A stretch of DNA of 64,000 nucleotides from Candidatus Methanoperedens nitratireducens (GCA_020724545.1 DYGR01000002.1:45863-109862); one strand, 5' to 3'; positions 8,649 through 17,319 are shown, counted from the stretch's first letter. The notes: generated by a model not told the origin, from the sequence alone. Program-made: numbers and translations.

Positions 8649-10247
8649 ATGAGAGAAATAAGTAGTATAGCAGATAAAAAGCCTGGGGCAAAAAGGAAAA
8701 AATCTGCTTCTCAGATGCCAGGGGCTGGTTTTTCTCAGTCTGTAGAATCACCCACCGATACAATCATGTTCCTTCAAAGGACTATTGGGAACCAGGCTGT
8801 GCAGAGATTGATTAAATACGGAGCTTTGCAGGCAAAGCTCAGAATCGACAAGTCTGGGGGTAGATACGAGCAGAAGGCAGTAACCAAAACCCATGAGCCC
8901 TCCATCCAGCAGAAATGTACGGTATGTGATGATGTACAGCAGAATCAATCGACAAAGGAAGAAGAAGAGGAAGAGGTTAGTGAAGCCCGGATGATCCAGA
9001 GGAAACTAACGATAGGAGCGCCGGAGGATGTTTATGAACAGGAAGCTAATAAGGTAGCTGAACAGGTATCTCAGGGCGGGATATTTTCGGATAATGTAAA
9101 TTTAAATCACTCCCAACAGGAGATTATCTCGAATTTAGATGTTTCAAGAGTCCTTGGTTTCGTTGAAAATAAGAGGCAGGAAATAACTCATAAGGACAAT
9201 AGCACCAGAAAATTGCGTATTTCCAGAAATGAAGGAGAATCTTATCATGAGGAAAAAAACATTCCTTCATCCTTAGAGAATCGGATTCTGCAAAGCAAAG
9301 GCATGGGAAGCCTTTTACCTCCACTAATCCAGAAAACCATGGAACTCCAAACAGGCTACGATTTCAGTAATGTAAGGGTGAAAACGGACTCAGAGGCTGC
9401 TGAGCTTAACAGAAGTCTGGGTGCAAGAGCTTTTACTAATGGTTCGGATATCTGGCTTGGCAGAGGCGAAAAAGTAACAGATACTAAATTAATGGCCCAT
9501 GAACTGACCCATGTTGTACAGCAGGGGGCAGCGAAAAGGATCGGCCTTAAAAGTACATCAATATATCGCAAAGAGATTCTCCAGTTTCAGAAGGAAAACT
9601 CCCCTGATAAAATTGCAGCAATGCAGCAGCAGATTCTTGAAACACCAGGTTCAATGCCTATTGATCTGAAAGAGAATTCACAAACACTCAGAGGATGTAT
9701 ACCTGGATGCTCTTCAACTAATTCATGCTCAGCCAGTGCCACTGGAGTAGCATTAGGACCATCGACCGCGGTAAACGATGGAACTAGATGGGGGATGATT
9801 ACACCCATTATCGTCCGTGGTTCTAATCTTTCCCAAGTCCAGGATTCTGAATCTGTCAGTTCTTCGATTGATCATACAGGATGTTTCAGCACTAGGCCGA
9901 GTGCTCGGAGCAGTAATAGTGGCTGGATGCCTGCTGACCAGATTCCTCCTGATAATCACACATCAGGAATAAGTGACCACCTCTCTTATTTTGACAACAA
10001 CGGAGGAGGAACCTGTAGTTACTCAAGATTACAACTGGATTTGTTCAAAATACCGAGTTGCGGTATTAACACTCCACAACCAATACCCCATTCCGGTTAT
10101 AGATTAAAGCGTGAAATAAAAGGAGAAGGTGGTACCAGGGTAAGAGCCACTATTACAAAAACAGCAGAAGCCGTAACTGTTGACGGGAAAAGCACTACTG
10201 CTGGCCTTACCGCTAAGAGGGAAGAGACCATGATTATCAGACCATAA
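8649..10247 (+). CDS. DUF4157 (eCIS core) protein with unknown C-terminal domain, likely injected cargo
   Basis: 532 residues. The order is: disordered N terminus; leader-like motif FLQRTIGNQAVQRLIKYG near residue 40 (shared with the proteins at 34092 and 34684); acidic linker EEEEEEV; IGAPEDVYEQEANKVAEQV; the DUF4157 domain near residues 225-300 with YDFSNVRVKTDSEAAELN and the zinc-protease-like HELTH; then a Cys- and Ser-rich C-terminal region (about 345-532) I do not recognise. DUF4157 proteins are the hallmark cargo/toxin carriers of eCIS loci. The gene has a strong GTAGGAGGT site and starts an operon with the next two genes. The C-terminal region is the candidate effector. Confidence 0.85.
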   Translation: MREISSIADKKPGAKRKKSASQMPGAGFSQSVESPTDTIMFLQRTIGNQAVQRLIKYGALQAKLRIDKSGGRYEQKAVTKTHEPSIQQKCTVCDDVQQNQSTKEEEEEEVSEARMIQRKLTIGAPEDVYEQEANKVAEQVSQGGIFSDNVNLNHSQQEIISNLDVSRVLGFVENKRQEITHKDNSTRKLRISRNEGESYHEEKNIPSSLENRILQSKGMGSLLPPLIQKTMELQTGYDFSNVRVKTDSEAAELNRSLGARAFTNGSDIWLGRGEKVTDTKLMAHELTHVVQQGAAKRIGLKSTSIYRKEILQFQKENSPDKIAAMQQQILETPGSMPIDLKENSQTLRGCIPGCSSTNSCSASATGVALGPSTAVNDGTRWGMITPIIVRGSNLSQVQDSESVSSSIDHTGCFSTRPSARSSNSGWMPADQIPPDNHTSGISDHLSYFDNNGGGTCSYSRLQLDLFKIPSCGINTPQPIPHSGYRLKREIKGEGGTRVRATITKTAEAVTVDGKSTTAGLTAKREETMIIRP

Positions 10248-10277
10248 GCGCAACAGAATATGTGGAGGTAGGATGAA

Positions 10278-10772
10278 ATGATTGATAAAGATTTTGGATT
10301 CTTTTTGGATGTGAAGAATTTATTCGTTCGTAAGGGTGATATTATAGTCCAGGCTTCCGAAGATGAAATCCGTGTTGCAAGTGGATATTCTTCCTGGGCC
10401 GATAAGGGTAAAATCATTGATGGAAGACGGTTGACAATAATGACTTCCAAGACAAAATACAAAATCAATGAAGAAGTAAGGGTAGTTCACGTGGTAGAGT
10501 TTACAGAACCGGGACACAAAGTCTACATCATGGGACCGAAAGAAGTATATGGAGAATATGTCGACGGTTGCCTTAGCGGAAAAGATGTCCCTTCAGACAG
10601 ATCAAATCCTTTTGTTCCGGAAGGAGATTATGATGGAAGAGTCCTGAATAGTCCCGCTGTGGATTACAATTACTATATCACATCATATGCCTTTAATACA
10701 TGTGGTATCCACTCGATCTATTGGAAATTAGGCAAATGGAAATCCAATGTCTTGAAAATCATAATCGAATAG
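10278..10772 (+). CDS. unknown protein in eCIS cargo operon
   Basis: 164 residues, no recognised family and no signal peptide. It looks beta-rich, with KINEEVRVVHVVEFTEPGHK in the middle and two C-terminal-half cysteines. It follows the DUF4157 gene by 30 bp with its own GGAGGT site and is followed 11 bp later by the isoprenoid-synthase-like gene. Possible roles are cargo partner, immunity or chaperone; none is shown by the sequence. Confidence 0.75.
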   Translation: MIDKDFGFFLDVKNLFVRKGDIIVQASEDEIRVASGYSSWADKGKIIDGRRLTIMTSKTKYKINEEVRVVHVVEFTEPGHKVYIMGPKEVYGEYVDGCLSGKDVPSDRSNPFVPEGDYDGRVLNSPAVDYNYYITSYAFNTCGIHSIYWKLGKWKSNVLKIIIE

Positions 10773-10783
10773 TTCAATTCAAA

Positions 10784-11731
10784 ATGGACTGGCTAAAATC
10801 ATTATATCCGGAAGTTAGAAAAATTCTCAGAGACTCTGTGCCTGATTATTGGCCTGGATTGAACTATGTATCATCCAGGTTATTTGAAGAACCTGTGATC
10901 CCTGAGGCTATGCTGCCACTTGCATCCTGCAAGGCTGTCAATGGAAACCCGAAAGATGCTGTCCATGTTTCAGCCGCATTATTGACACTTGGGATGAGTG
11001 TACGCATCTTTGATGATCTGTTTGACCAGGACAAGAGTGGGGAATTGTGGGAACAGGTTGGCCCGGAAAGAGCGTGGAATTATGGATCAGCAATACATAA
11101 CCTTTCTTTTGAAATACTTAACAGAGCGCCTCTTCATCATGCTGTACTTCATAGAATAAATCAATACATTATCGATTCATTTTTCTATTTAGCAGCAGGC
11201 CAGGATAGAGATCTATCAGGCGTTACAAAGACTATAGAAGAATACTGGTTAACGGTGGAAATGAAATCCGCCAATATCTATGCCACAGCATGTGCAACCG
11301 GCGCAATGGTCGGAACTGAAAACGATGAACTGATCCATGCTTGCGGAGTTTTTGGTCACCATCTCGGTTTTGCAATACAAATATTTAACGATATGGAATC
11401 AATCTGGCATCCAAAAGGAATAACCGATTTAAAGCGAGGAAAGATTACACTCCCATTACTCTATGGACTAACAAGGAATCATTCTGAAAGAAATGAACTT
11501 GAATACATAGTTAAATCGAATCAGATAGCATCTAATAGTGAGCAAATCAAGGAGATATTGGATAATATTGATACTAAAAGTTTTCTTATCTGGACAGCTT
11601 TAAAAGAACGGGAACAGGCATTAAAAGCAATAAGTATCTGTCCTGACTCTGCAGGGAGAGAAGCTCTCGAATCTTTTATAACAGGTATGTTTGGAGATAT
11701 TGATTCGTTGTTGCCAAAAGTAAGGGACTGA
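10784..11731 (+). CDS. class I isoprenoid (polyprenyl) synthase-like protein
   Basis: 315 residues, all-alpha. The first aspartate-rich motif is intact (FDDLFDQD near residue 76). The second is degenerate: FNDMESIWHPKGITDLKRGK near residue 201, with N in place of the first D but with the following K.TLPLLY.L helix of polyprenyl synthetases. Such proteins condense or transfer prenyl diphosphates; ComQ-type relatives prenylate peptides. ATG 10784 avoids overlap with the upstream gene; ATG 10736 is an alternative within it. No strong ribosome binding site is seen for 10784. Its place directly after cargo genes, rather than with lipid genes, is unusual. Confidence 0.72.
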   Translation: MDWLKSLYPEVRKILRDSVPDYWPGLNYVSSRLFEEPVIPEAMLPLASCKAVNGNPKDAVHVSAALLTLGMSVRIFDDLFDQDKSGELWEQVGPERAWNYGSAIHNLSFEILNRAPLHHAVLHRINQYIIDSFFYLAAGQDRDLSGVTKTIEEYWLTVEMKSANIYATACATGAMVGTENDELIHACGVFGHHLGFAIQIFNDMESIWHPKGITDLKRGKITLPLLYGLTRNHSERNELEYIVKSNQIASNSEQIKEILDNIDTKSFLIWTALKEREQALKAISICPDSAGREALESFITGMFGDIDSLLPKVRD

Positions 11732-11778
11732 GAAAAACGGTATGTGTTTAAGACAGAATGTAAACATTGAGTTTTTCT
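11731..11778. terminator. bidirectional terminator-like inverted repeat
   Basis: Between convergent genes, AGAAAAAC (11731-11738) pairs with GTTTTTCT (11771-11778), and inside it TGTTTA (11745-11750) pairs with TAAACA (11761-11766). A/T tracts end both arms, so it could terminate on either strand. Confidence 0.5.
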
Positions 11779-13201
11779 AGAGTGAGTGCAGAATCGTTAG
11801 TCCTGCGATATAGAAATAGCCAAGTGCATAGAGCATAAGAAACGGTACCAGAAAATAGCTTCCTGTAGTAATCGACAGATAAAGAGCAGCCAGGGCATAT
11901 ATACCAAGAGAAAGCTCCAGGATAGTGGTGAAGGGAAAATTTAACCTGTATTTTTTTGTATCCCACCTATCAGCTCTTCTCTCTATCCCGAACTTGGGTG
12001 TTCGCAGGAAAGCGCCTTTACGATTGAGCAGTGCTTCTACGACAGCTATGGTACTGCTGGCCGATATCCCGATCCCGAGGACAGTGAGCATAGGCAGATA
12101 TACCAGGCGCCGCCACCAATTCTCATACAGCTCCATCTGCGAGAGGGTATACATGACCAGAGGCCCAAGAGTACCGAAAGCTAAGAACTTGAAATAAGAG
12201 AAGATAGTACTTGAAAAAGTAATAAGAGGAAGACTGAGGAGCAGAAGCACAACCATCATTGGATGCACTGAGTAATAAGTGAGGTGTAGCAGAGTCTCTA
12301 TCTTCCTGAAGACTGAAGCATCTGATTTTGCAACTTCTGGCAGGAGCTTCTTGGCACATTGGATTGAGCCTTTAGCCCACCTGAACTGCTGGCGTTTGAA
12401 GGCATTTATCTGTACCGGGACCTCAGCAGGAGAAACCACATCATCAAGAAAGATCATCTTCCAGCCCTGGAGTTGTGCCCTGTAGCTTAAATCCAGATCC
12501 TCAGCGAGAGTATCAGCCTGCCATCCTCCAGAGTCCTCAATGCACTTCCTGCGCCATATACCTGCAGTGCCGTTGAAGTTAAAGAAGAGCCCGGCACTGT
12601 ACCTTGTACTCTGTTCTATCTGGAAATGCCCATCGATCCCGATAGAAAGCGCCCTTGTGAGAAGGGAATAATCTTCATTTATATGCCCCCATCTTGTCTG
12701 TACCATGCCTACAGTAGGATCAGAGAAATATGGGATACACTTCTTAAGAAAATCAGGATCAGGCAGGAAATCAGCATCAAAAATCGCTATGAATTCACCC
12801 TGCGCATGCTTTAGGCCCTCCTGCAGTGCCCCGGCCTTGTATCCCTCCCTTGTAGGGCGGCGGAGCAAATAGATATTAAGGCCCATGCTTCCAAGCTCAT
12901 TAATGCATCCCTGTATTATATTTGTAGTTTCGTCTGTTGAATCGTCCAGTACCTGTATCTCAAGTTTCTCAATCGGGTAATCCATATCTGCTACTTTTCT
13001 TATCAGGCGCTCAACTACGTAGAACTCATTATATACAGGGAGCTGGATTGTCACAGCCGGGTAAGAGGAGGGCGTATCTGGAGGTTTTTCCTTCTTCCTT
13101 TTACTGTGGAGATAAGCAAAGAGAAGGTTGTTGCTTCCATATATGGAAAGGGCAACTACGATCATGGTATACATCGCTATGAGTAGGTAGATAGGATTCA
13201 T
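11777..13201 (-). CDS. membrane glycosyltransferase family 2 (cellulose-synthase-like)
   Basis: 474 residues. One N-terminal membrane helix, a GT-A catalytic domain and about four C-terminal membrane helices. The catalytic series is visible: LDDSTDETT, IFDADFLPD, AEDLDLSYRAQ and the processive-type QQFRWAKG motif. It should make or extend a surface polysaccharide or glycolipid from a nucleotide sugar at the inner face of the membrane. It is transcribed against the flanking eCIS operons, ends inside the shared terminator, and may be a bystander or set the cell surface used by the injection system. Confidence 0.85.
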   Translation of the reverse strand: MNPIYLLIAMYTMIVVALSIYGSNNLLFAYLHSKRKKEKPPDTPSSYPAVTIQLPVYNEFYVVERLIRKVADMDYPIEKLEIQVLDDSTDETTNIIQGCINELGSMGLNIYLLRRPTREGYKAGALQEGLKHAQGEFIAIFDADFLPDPDFLKKCIPYFSDPTVGMVQTRWGHINEDYSLLTRALSIGIDGHFQIEQSTRYSAGLFFNFNGTAGIWRRKCIEDSGGWQADTLAEDLDLSYRAQLQGWKMIFLDDVVSPAEVPVQINAFKRQQFRWAKGSIQCAKKLLPEVAKSDASVFRKIETLLHLTYYSVHPMMVVLLLLSLPLITFSSTIFSYFKFLAFGTLGPLVMYTLSQMELYENWWRRLVYLPMLTVLGIGISASSTIAVVEALLNRKGAFLRTPKFGIERRADRWDTKKYRLNFPFTTILELSLGIYALAALYLSITTGSYFLVPFLMLYALGYFYIAGLTILHSL

Positions 13202-13286
13202 ATCATATCACCGAATATACACAGGTCATATGCATTATTGTCATTGCCTTCACTCCTGTTAGCTATAATCCCGATCACCATGTTAT

Positions 13287-13325
13287 TTTAAACCCCTACC
13301 TATGCAAACGTATGCAAGGTTTAAA
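13287..13325. promoter_or_regulatory. inverted repeat upstream of eCIS ATPase operon
   Basis: TTTAAACC (13287-13294) and GGTTTAAA (13318-13325) form perfect 8-bp arms. Between them TATGCAA occurs twice (13301-13307, 13311-13317). It lies about 35 bp upstream of the TATA-like box of the ATPase operon, so an operator is possible. Confidence 0.4.
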
Positions 13326-13357
13326 TAACTTTTTTGTTCTCATTTTAAACAACGAAA

Positions 13358-13457
13358 CAAATATATATGCCCGTGTACATGTGAGCCATAATAATAACAA
13401 TAATAACTCCAACAAGGAGCGAGCAATTGTGCAGTGAAACTCCTTCTGATTAGTTGA
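13358..13457 (+). promoter_or_regulatory. promoter and conserved leader of the eCIS ATPase operon, with mini-ORF
   Basis: A TATA-like CAAATATATATGC sits at 13358-13370 in a context resembling that at 8498 (ATATA.ATGC...TGTAC...GAG in both). The 34-nt element at 13414-13447 is the second copy of the one at 8562. The matching tiny frame is GTG 13434 to TGA 13457, MKLLLIS. AAGGAG and CTCCTT here can pair perfectly around a 20-nt loop, but that pairing is broken in the other copy, whereas the reading frame is kept. Confidence 0.6.
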
Positions 13458-13475
13458 TTTTATTTATTTTTGTAT

Positions 13476-13808
13476 ATGGCGGTGGTAAAAACGATAATAT
13501 GTGAATGTGGAGAAATTATAGAGAACTGCATATTCAGGGACTACATAAGGACCTCTGCAAACCCATCAACACCAACTATAGGACACAAAAAATGCGGGCA
13601 CATATTTAATTTTATTGATGATAAGATGCCCAGGAAATATTCTTCAAAGAAAGAACTGAAGATCCTTGCAATGAGGTTTATACAAAGGAATAATGTGGAA
13701 CAGGAGACTATCGGAAGGTTCCTTGTCGAAGTTGATCGGCTAAAATCGAGCGGGAATCGATCTGATCGCGATATACTGATTACAGCACTTCAAATGGTTG
13801 TTAAATAA
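13476..13808 (+). CDS. small cysteine-rich protein heading the eCIS operon
   Basis: 110 residues. The N terminus carries CECGEIIENC and later HKKCGHIF, which could bind zinc. The C-terminal half is helical and charged. No family recognised. ATG 13476 is preferred over the upstream TTG 13470; no ribosome binding site is obvious. It is 5 bp before the AAA+ ATPase gene and follows the conserved leader, so a regulatory or adaptor role in the eCIS is possible but unproven. Confidence 0.7.
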   Translation: MAVVKTIICECGEIIENCIFRDYIRTSANPSTPTIGHKKCGHIFNFIDDKMPRKYSSKKELKILAMRFIQRNNVEQETIGRFLVEVDRLKSSGNRSDRDILITALQMVVK

Positions 13809-13813
13809 AGACT

Positions 13814-15958
13814 ATGAATATCTATGAGAACAACCTCGATCACCTTCTTGATGAACTTCGCAGGATCGATCTAATAATCAATCTCAACCTTGAGAAATGG
13901 AGGGCAGAGCACAGTGAGGGCGTGGATGATCTTCAGGGCTTATACATCTCTGAGAGTGAAGTGAATGCAATCCTGCAAGCTCCGCCTTACCAGTTGAAGG
14001 TGGACGTTCGCTCAAATCCTCAACATGATAAGATCGAAACAATAACCAGGGAAATTAATAGAAAAAAAATTGAAAGTATCAAGGCAGGAAAAGAACTGAG
14101 ACTTCACCTTCTGTCTCAGCTTTTTCATCTTCAATCCTGTGAGGCCGATATACTTTTAATCTGCCTTGTGCCTGAACTTGACCTGCGATATGAGAAGCTG
14201 TATTCATACCTTCAGGATGATGTGACAAAAAAGCGGCCTACTGTTGATCTTGTGATAAATCTACTCTCTTCCTTTATGGAGGATAAGCTCAGGATGAGGG
14301 AGATTTTTTCACCGCCAGCGCCTCTTATCAGGAACCACCTTGTTTATCTTACAGCCGATGACCAGCTCCCTCTTCTATCCAGATCTATTAAGGTCGATGA
14401 AAGAATAATAAGCTTTATACTCGGATCCAGTGAGATAGACCAGAGAATACGGAATTTTTCAGCAATAATAGAACCAGATAGATCTCTCGGAGACATTATT
14501 TTATCGGATGATACTAAAAATACGGTAATTGAGCTGATAAAGCCAGGTATGAAAGTCCCGGTACTCTTTTTCCATGGTTCCTATGGAACTGGAAAGAAGC
14601 TGATGGCTGAGGCTATTTGCAGGGAATTGAACACGCCCCTGTTTGTGGTAGATTGCGGTGCCTTGAAAGGTAATGACTGCTCCGAGACTATAAGATTCAT
14701 TCTTCGTGAGGCCTTATTACAAAATTCAGCACTGTACCTTGAGGGATTTGATTCACTATTGGATTCAGGAGTTAATATAAAATACCTGCTTCAAGAGCTG
14801 GACCTATTTCCAAACTGGGTATTCCTGTCAGGTGAGCGGGCATGGAAGCCGACAGGAATTTTAAAAAACCATTGCTTTATCAACATCAGTTATCCCATGC
14901 CCTCATTTGCGCTTCGTAAGAAGCTCTGGGAATCGTTCCTGAACGGTAACATATCCGATGATGTGGATACTGGCGCCCTTGCCAGCAAGTTTAAATTAAG
15001 CGGCGGCCAGATAAGGGATGCCATCTTCACGGCACGCAATATCGCAATGGTAAATGGCGGCTCCACATTATCCATGGATGACCTTTACCAGGGTTGTAAG
15101 ACACAATCCAACAGGAACCTTACTGCCTTTGCCAGAAAGATCGAACCTGTCTATACCTGGGAGGATTTAATCCTTCCAAAGGACATAAAAAAGCAACTAA
15201 AAGAAGTATCAGGACACATTAAATACAGGGGAACCGTATACACCGACTGGGGGTTTGATAAGAAATTCTCAATGGGAAAGGGACTGAATGTTCTTTTTTC
15301 TGGACCATCGGGTACAGGAAAAACCATGACTGCTGAGATTATCGCCAGGGAGGCAGGATTGGATCTCTACAAAATCGATCTATCCGGTGTAGTCAGCAAG
15401 TACATCGGTGAAACGGAAAAGAACCTTGGTACTATTTTTAAAGAGGCCGAGACGAGCAACGCTGTCCTGTTCTTTGATGAGGCAGATGCCCTTTTTGGAA
15501 AACGCTCTGAAGTTAAAGATGCTCACGACAGGTATGCCAACATAGAGATCGGATATCTGCTTCAGAAGATGGAGGAGTATGAGGGTGTTGTTATACTTGC
15601 CACAAATCTAAGTAGAAATATCGATGATGCCTTTTTGAGGAGAATACAGTTCATGGTTGAGTTTCCTTTTCCTGATGAGATACAGAGGAAACTGATATGG
15701 ACAGGGATATTCCCGAAGGATGCACCGGTTTCTGAGGATATAGATTACAAGTTTTTATCTGAGAAATTAAAGCTTGCAGGTGGAAATATTAAAAATATTG
15801 TCTTAACAGCGGCATTTTATGCTGCAGAGGAGTCCAGTGAGATCGGAATGCACCATATAATGCATGCTGCAAAGAGAGAATACCAGAAGATCGGTAAACC
15901 CTTTCTAAAGACAGATTTTGAACCTTATTACGAACTGATAGAGGCGGATGAGAGATAA
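13814..15958 (+). CDS. eCIS AAA+ ATPase (Afp15/Pvc15-like) with two ATPase modules
   Basis: 714 residues. An alpha-helical N-terminal region (1-220) is followed by a degenerate AAA module with Walker A-like GSYGTGKK near residue 255 and no acidic Walker B pair (YLEGFDSLL). The canonical module has GPSGTGKTMTAE near 496, Walker B LFFDEADALFGKR, sensor ATNLSRNIDDAF and the arginine-finger RR. In Afp/PVC systems this ATPase is needed for assembly or for loading cargo. The next gene (cap) begins at the very next base after the stop. Confidence 0.9.
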   Translation: MNIYENNLDHLLDELRRIDLIINLNLEKWRAEHSEGVDDLQGLYISESEVNAILQAPPYQLKVDVRSNPQHDKIETITREINRKKIESIKAGKELRLHLLSQLFHLQSCEADILLICLVPELDLRYEKLYSYLQDDVTKKRPTVDLVINLLSSFMEDKLRMREIFSPPAPLIRNHLVYLTADDQLPLLSRSIKVDERIISFILGSSEIDQRIRNFSAIIEPDRSLGDIILSDDTKNTVIELIKPGMKVPVLFFHGSYGTGKKLMAEAICRELNTPLFVVDCGALKGNDCSETIRFILREALLQNSALYLEGFDSLLDSGVNIKYLLQELDLFPNWVFLSGERAWKPTGILKNHCFINISYPMPSFALRKKLWESFLNGNISDDVDTGALASKFKLSGGQIRDAIFTARNIAMVNGGSTLSMDDLYQGCKTQSNRNLTAFARKIEPVYTWEDLILPKDIKKQLKEVSGHIKYRGTVYTDWGFDKKFSMGKGLNVLFSGPSGTGKTMTAEIIAREAGLDLYKIDLSGVVSKYIGETEKNLGTIFKEAETSNAVLFFDEADALFGKRSEVKDAHDRYANIEIGYLLQKMEEYEGVVILATNLSRNIDDAFLRRIQFMVEFPFPDEIQRKLIWTGIFPKDAPVSEDIDYKFLSEKLKLAGGNIKNIVLTAAFYAAEESSEIGMHHIMHAAKREYQKIGKPFLKTDFEPYYELIEADER

Positions 15959-16528
15959 ATGGCAATCTTAAAAGATGTTGGCGAGACTTTAAAGGCACTT
16001 CTTCAGCAGGGGATCTCTGAACTTTCGGCTGATGATTCAATCACCTTTGATTCACCTGCTGATATTGAATCAACCACGACTCCCAAGCTCTCTGTCTTTT
16101 TATATCAGATTGTTGAGAGTTCTTACTTAAGAAATACAGGATCAGAGCCTGTAGGAATAGACAGGATGCGGTATCCACCCCTTACGCTTGATCTACACTA
16201 TATCTTTACCCCTTACGCTAAAAACAGAGAGATAGAACTCATAATATTAGAGAAGCTTATGCAGATATTTTATGATAGCCCTGTACTAAGAGAAGAAATG
16301 CTAATGGGTAGCCTGAAAGGGAGTGGAAATGACGAGATAAGGATCGTTCCTGACAACCTCACACTTGATGATGTAAACAAGCTCTGGGAGAGATTTCCCA
16401 ACAGGGCATTTAAGATTTCACCCTCTTACATCCTTACACCGGTCAGGGTCCCATCTGGAAGGCCGCCTGTCAGGATCTCAAGGGTTATGGAAAAGGATAT
16501 AGACTTATACAGGATGGGTAAGAAATGA
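15959..16528 (+). CDS. DUF4255 / Pvc16-N family protein (tube terminator/cap)
   Basis: 189 residues. The family pattern is clear: an N-terminal helix, PKLSVFLYQIVESSYLRN, RYPPLTLDLHYIFTPYA, a helix with EKLMQIFYD and a C-terminal PSYILTPVRV strand. In characterised eCIS the Pvc16/Afp16 protein caps the distal end of tube and sheath and fixes particle length. It starts directly after the ATPase stop and overlaps the next gene by 4 bp, so the three are translationally coupled. Confidence 0.85.
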   Translation: MAILKDVGETLKALLQQGISELSADDSITFDSPADIESTTTPKLSVFLYQIVESSYLRNTGSEPVGIDRMRYPPLTLDLHYIFTPYAKNREIELIILEKLMQIFYDSPVLREEMLMGSLKGSGNDEIRIVPDNLTLDDVNKLWERFPNRAFKISPSYILTPVRVPSGRPPVRISRVMEKDIDLYRMGKK

Positions 16529-17088
16529 TCTTTCTTGAGAGGATAAAGACAAGCCTGTCTCTTGCTGTAATGCTAAAGGATAACCTTCATCCTGAAAAAA
16601 AGGTTATTGGAGATGTGTTCTTAAAAGTCCCGGGTATAAGGAAGGCTGTTATTAAGCATACCACGGGCTACTTTCTTCTAACTAACCTCTCCGAAGGGAA
16701 GTACAATATCACAGCCGGCGGAAAGTTCTACAGACAGGGAAATTTTACTGTTGATACTGGATCGATCAAACCTGAACAACCTTTCATTGATCTATTTTTA
16801 AAGCCAAAATCAAACTATCCATTTCCTGAGGGTATAATCGTACTGGAAGGCAGGATTGCTGATACGGATGACAGGCCAGTTCCTGAAGCCTCTATAGATG
16901 TTAAAAGCATGACCCAGAGCGCAATTTCAGATAATGACGGTGATTTTTTAATCCTGTTTGATTCTACATATGCAAACACAAAAATATATTTAAGTATTAA
17001 AAGTAAAAACTATAAATCTAAAACAGTATCAGTTCTTTTAAAAAAAGGCACTATATTCCTGAATCCAATAATTTTGATCAAAAAGTAA
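16525..17088 (+). CDS. eCIS-associated protein with carboxypeptidase-regulatory-like beta domains
   Basis: 187 residues. Two beta-sandwich units are suggested. The first contains KHTTGYFLLTNLSEGKYNIT; the second (VLEGRIADTDDRPVPEASID, then SDNDGDFLI) is the CarboxypepD_reg/Cna-B-like pattern. Such domains serve as spacers or surface-binding modules. The start overlaps the DUF4255 gene by 4 bp. Its part in the particle is unknown; a cap-associated or fibre-like decoration is possible. Confidence 0.72.
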   Translation: MIFLERIKTSLSLAVMLKDNLHPEKKVIGDVFLKVPGIRKAVIKHTTGYFLLTNLSEGKYNITAGGKFYRQGNFTVDTGSIKPEQPFIDLFLKPKSNYPFPEGIIVLEGRIADTDDRPVPEASIDVKSMTQSAISDNDGDFLILFDSTYANTKIYLSIKSKNYKSKTVSVLLKKGTIFLNPIILIKK

Positions 17089-17160
17089 AATACAATGGAG
17101 GTGTTACAACTGAGATTTGCAGATAACCAGACCGGAGTCTAAAAAGTATAATTTGTGAAG

Positions 17161-17204
17161 AATATCGTAGCGAAAGGTCAAGTAAGTCTTTCTTGCGAGA
17201 TATT
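17161..17204 (+). promoter_or_regulatory. hairpin in the gap before the sheath gene
   Basis: AATATC (17161-17166) pairs with GATATT (17199-17204), and GCGAAAG with CTTTCTTGC can extend the stem with a bulge, around a GTCAAGTAAGT-type loop. It lies in the 231-bp gap 17089-17319 that divides the eCIS locus. It could end the ATPase operon or shape the sheath leader. A TATA-like TAAAATATATAATAA follows near 17251-17265, so the sheath gene probably has its own promoter. Confidence 0.45.
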
Positions 17205-17319
17205 ATATTTATGAATAGATAGATAAAAAAAGAGATTTTTTAAAAAACGCTAAAATATATAATAAATAATAGATAAGAAAAATAAGTAAAATTCTAAAAT
17301 TTAATAAAGGAGGTAAAAT

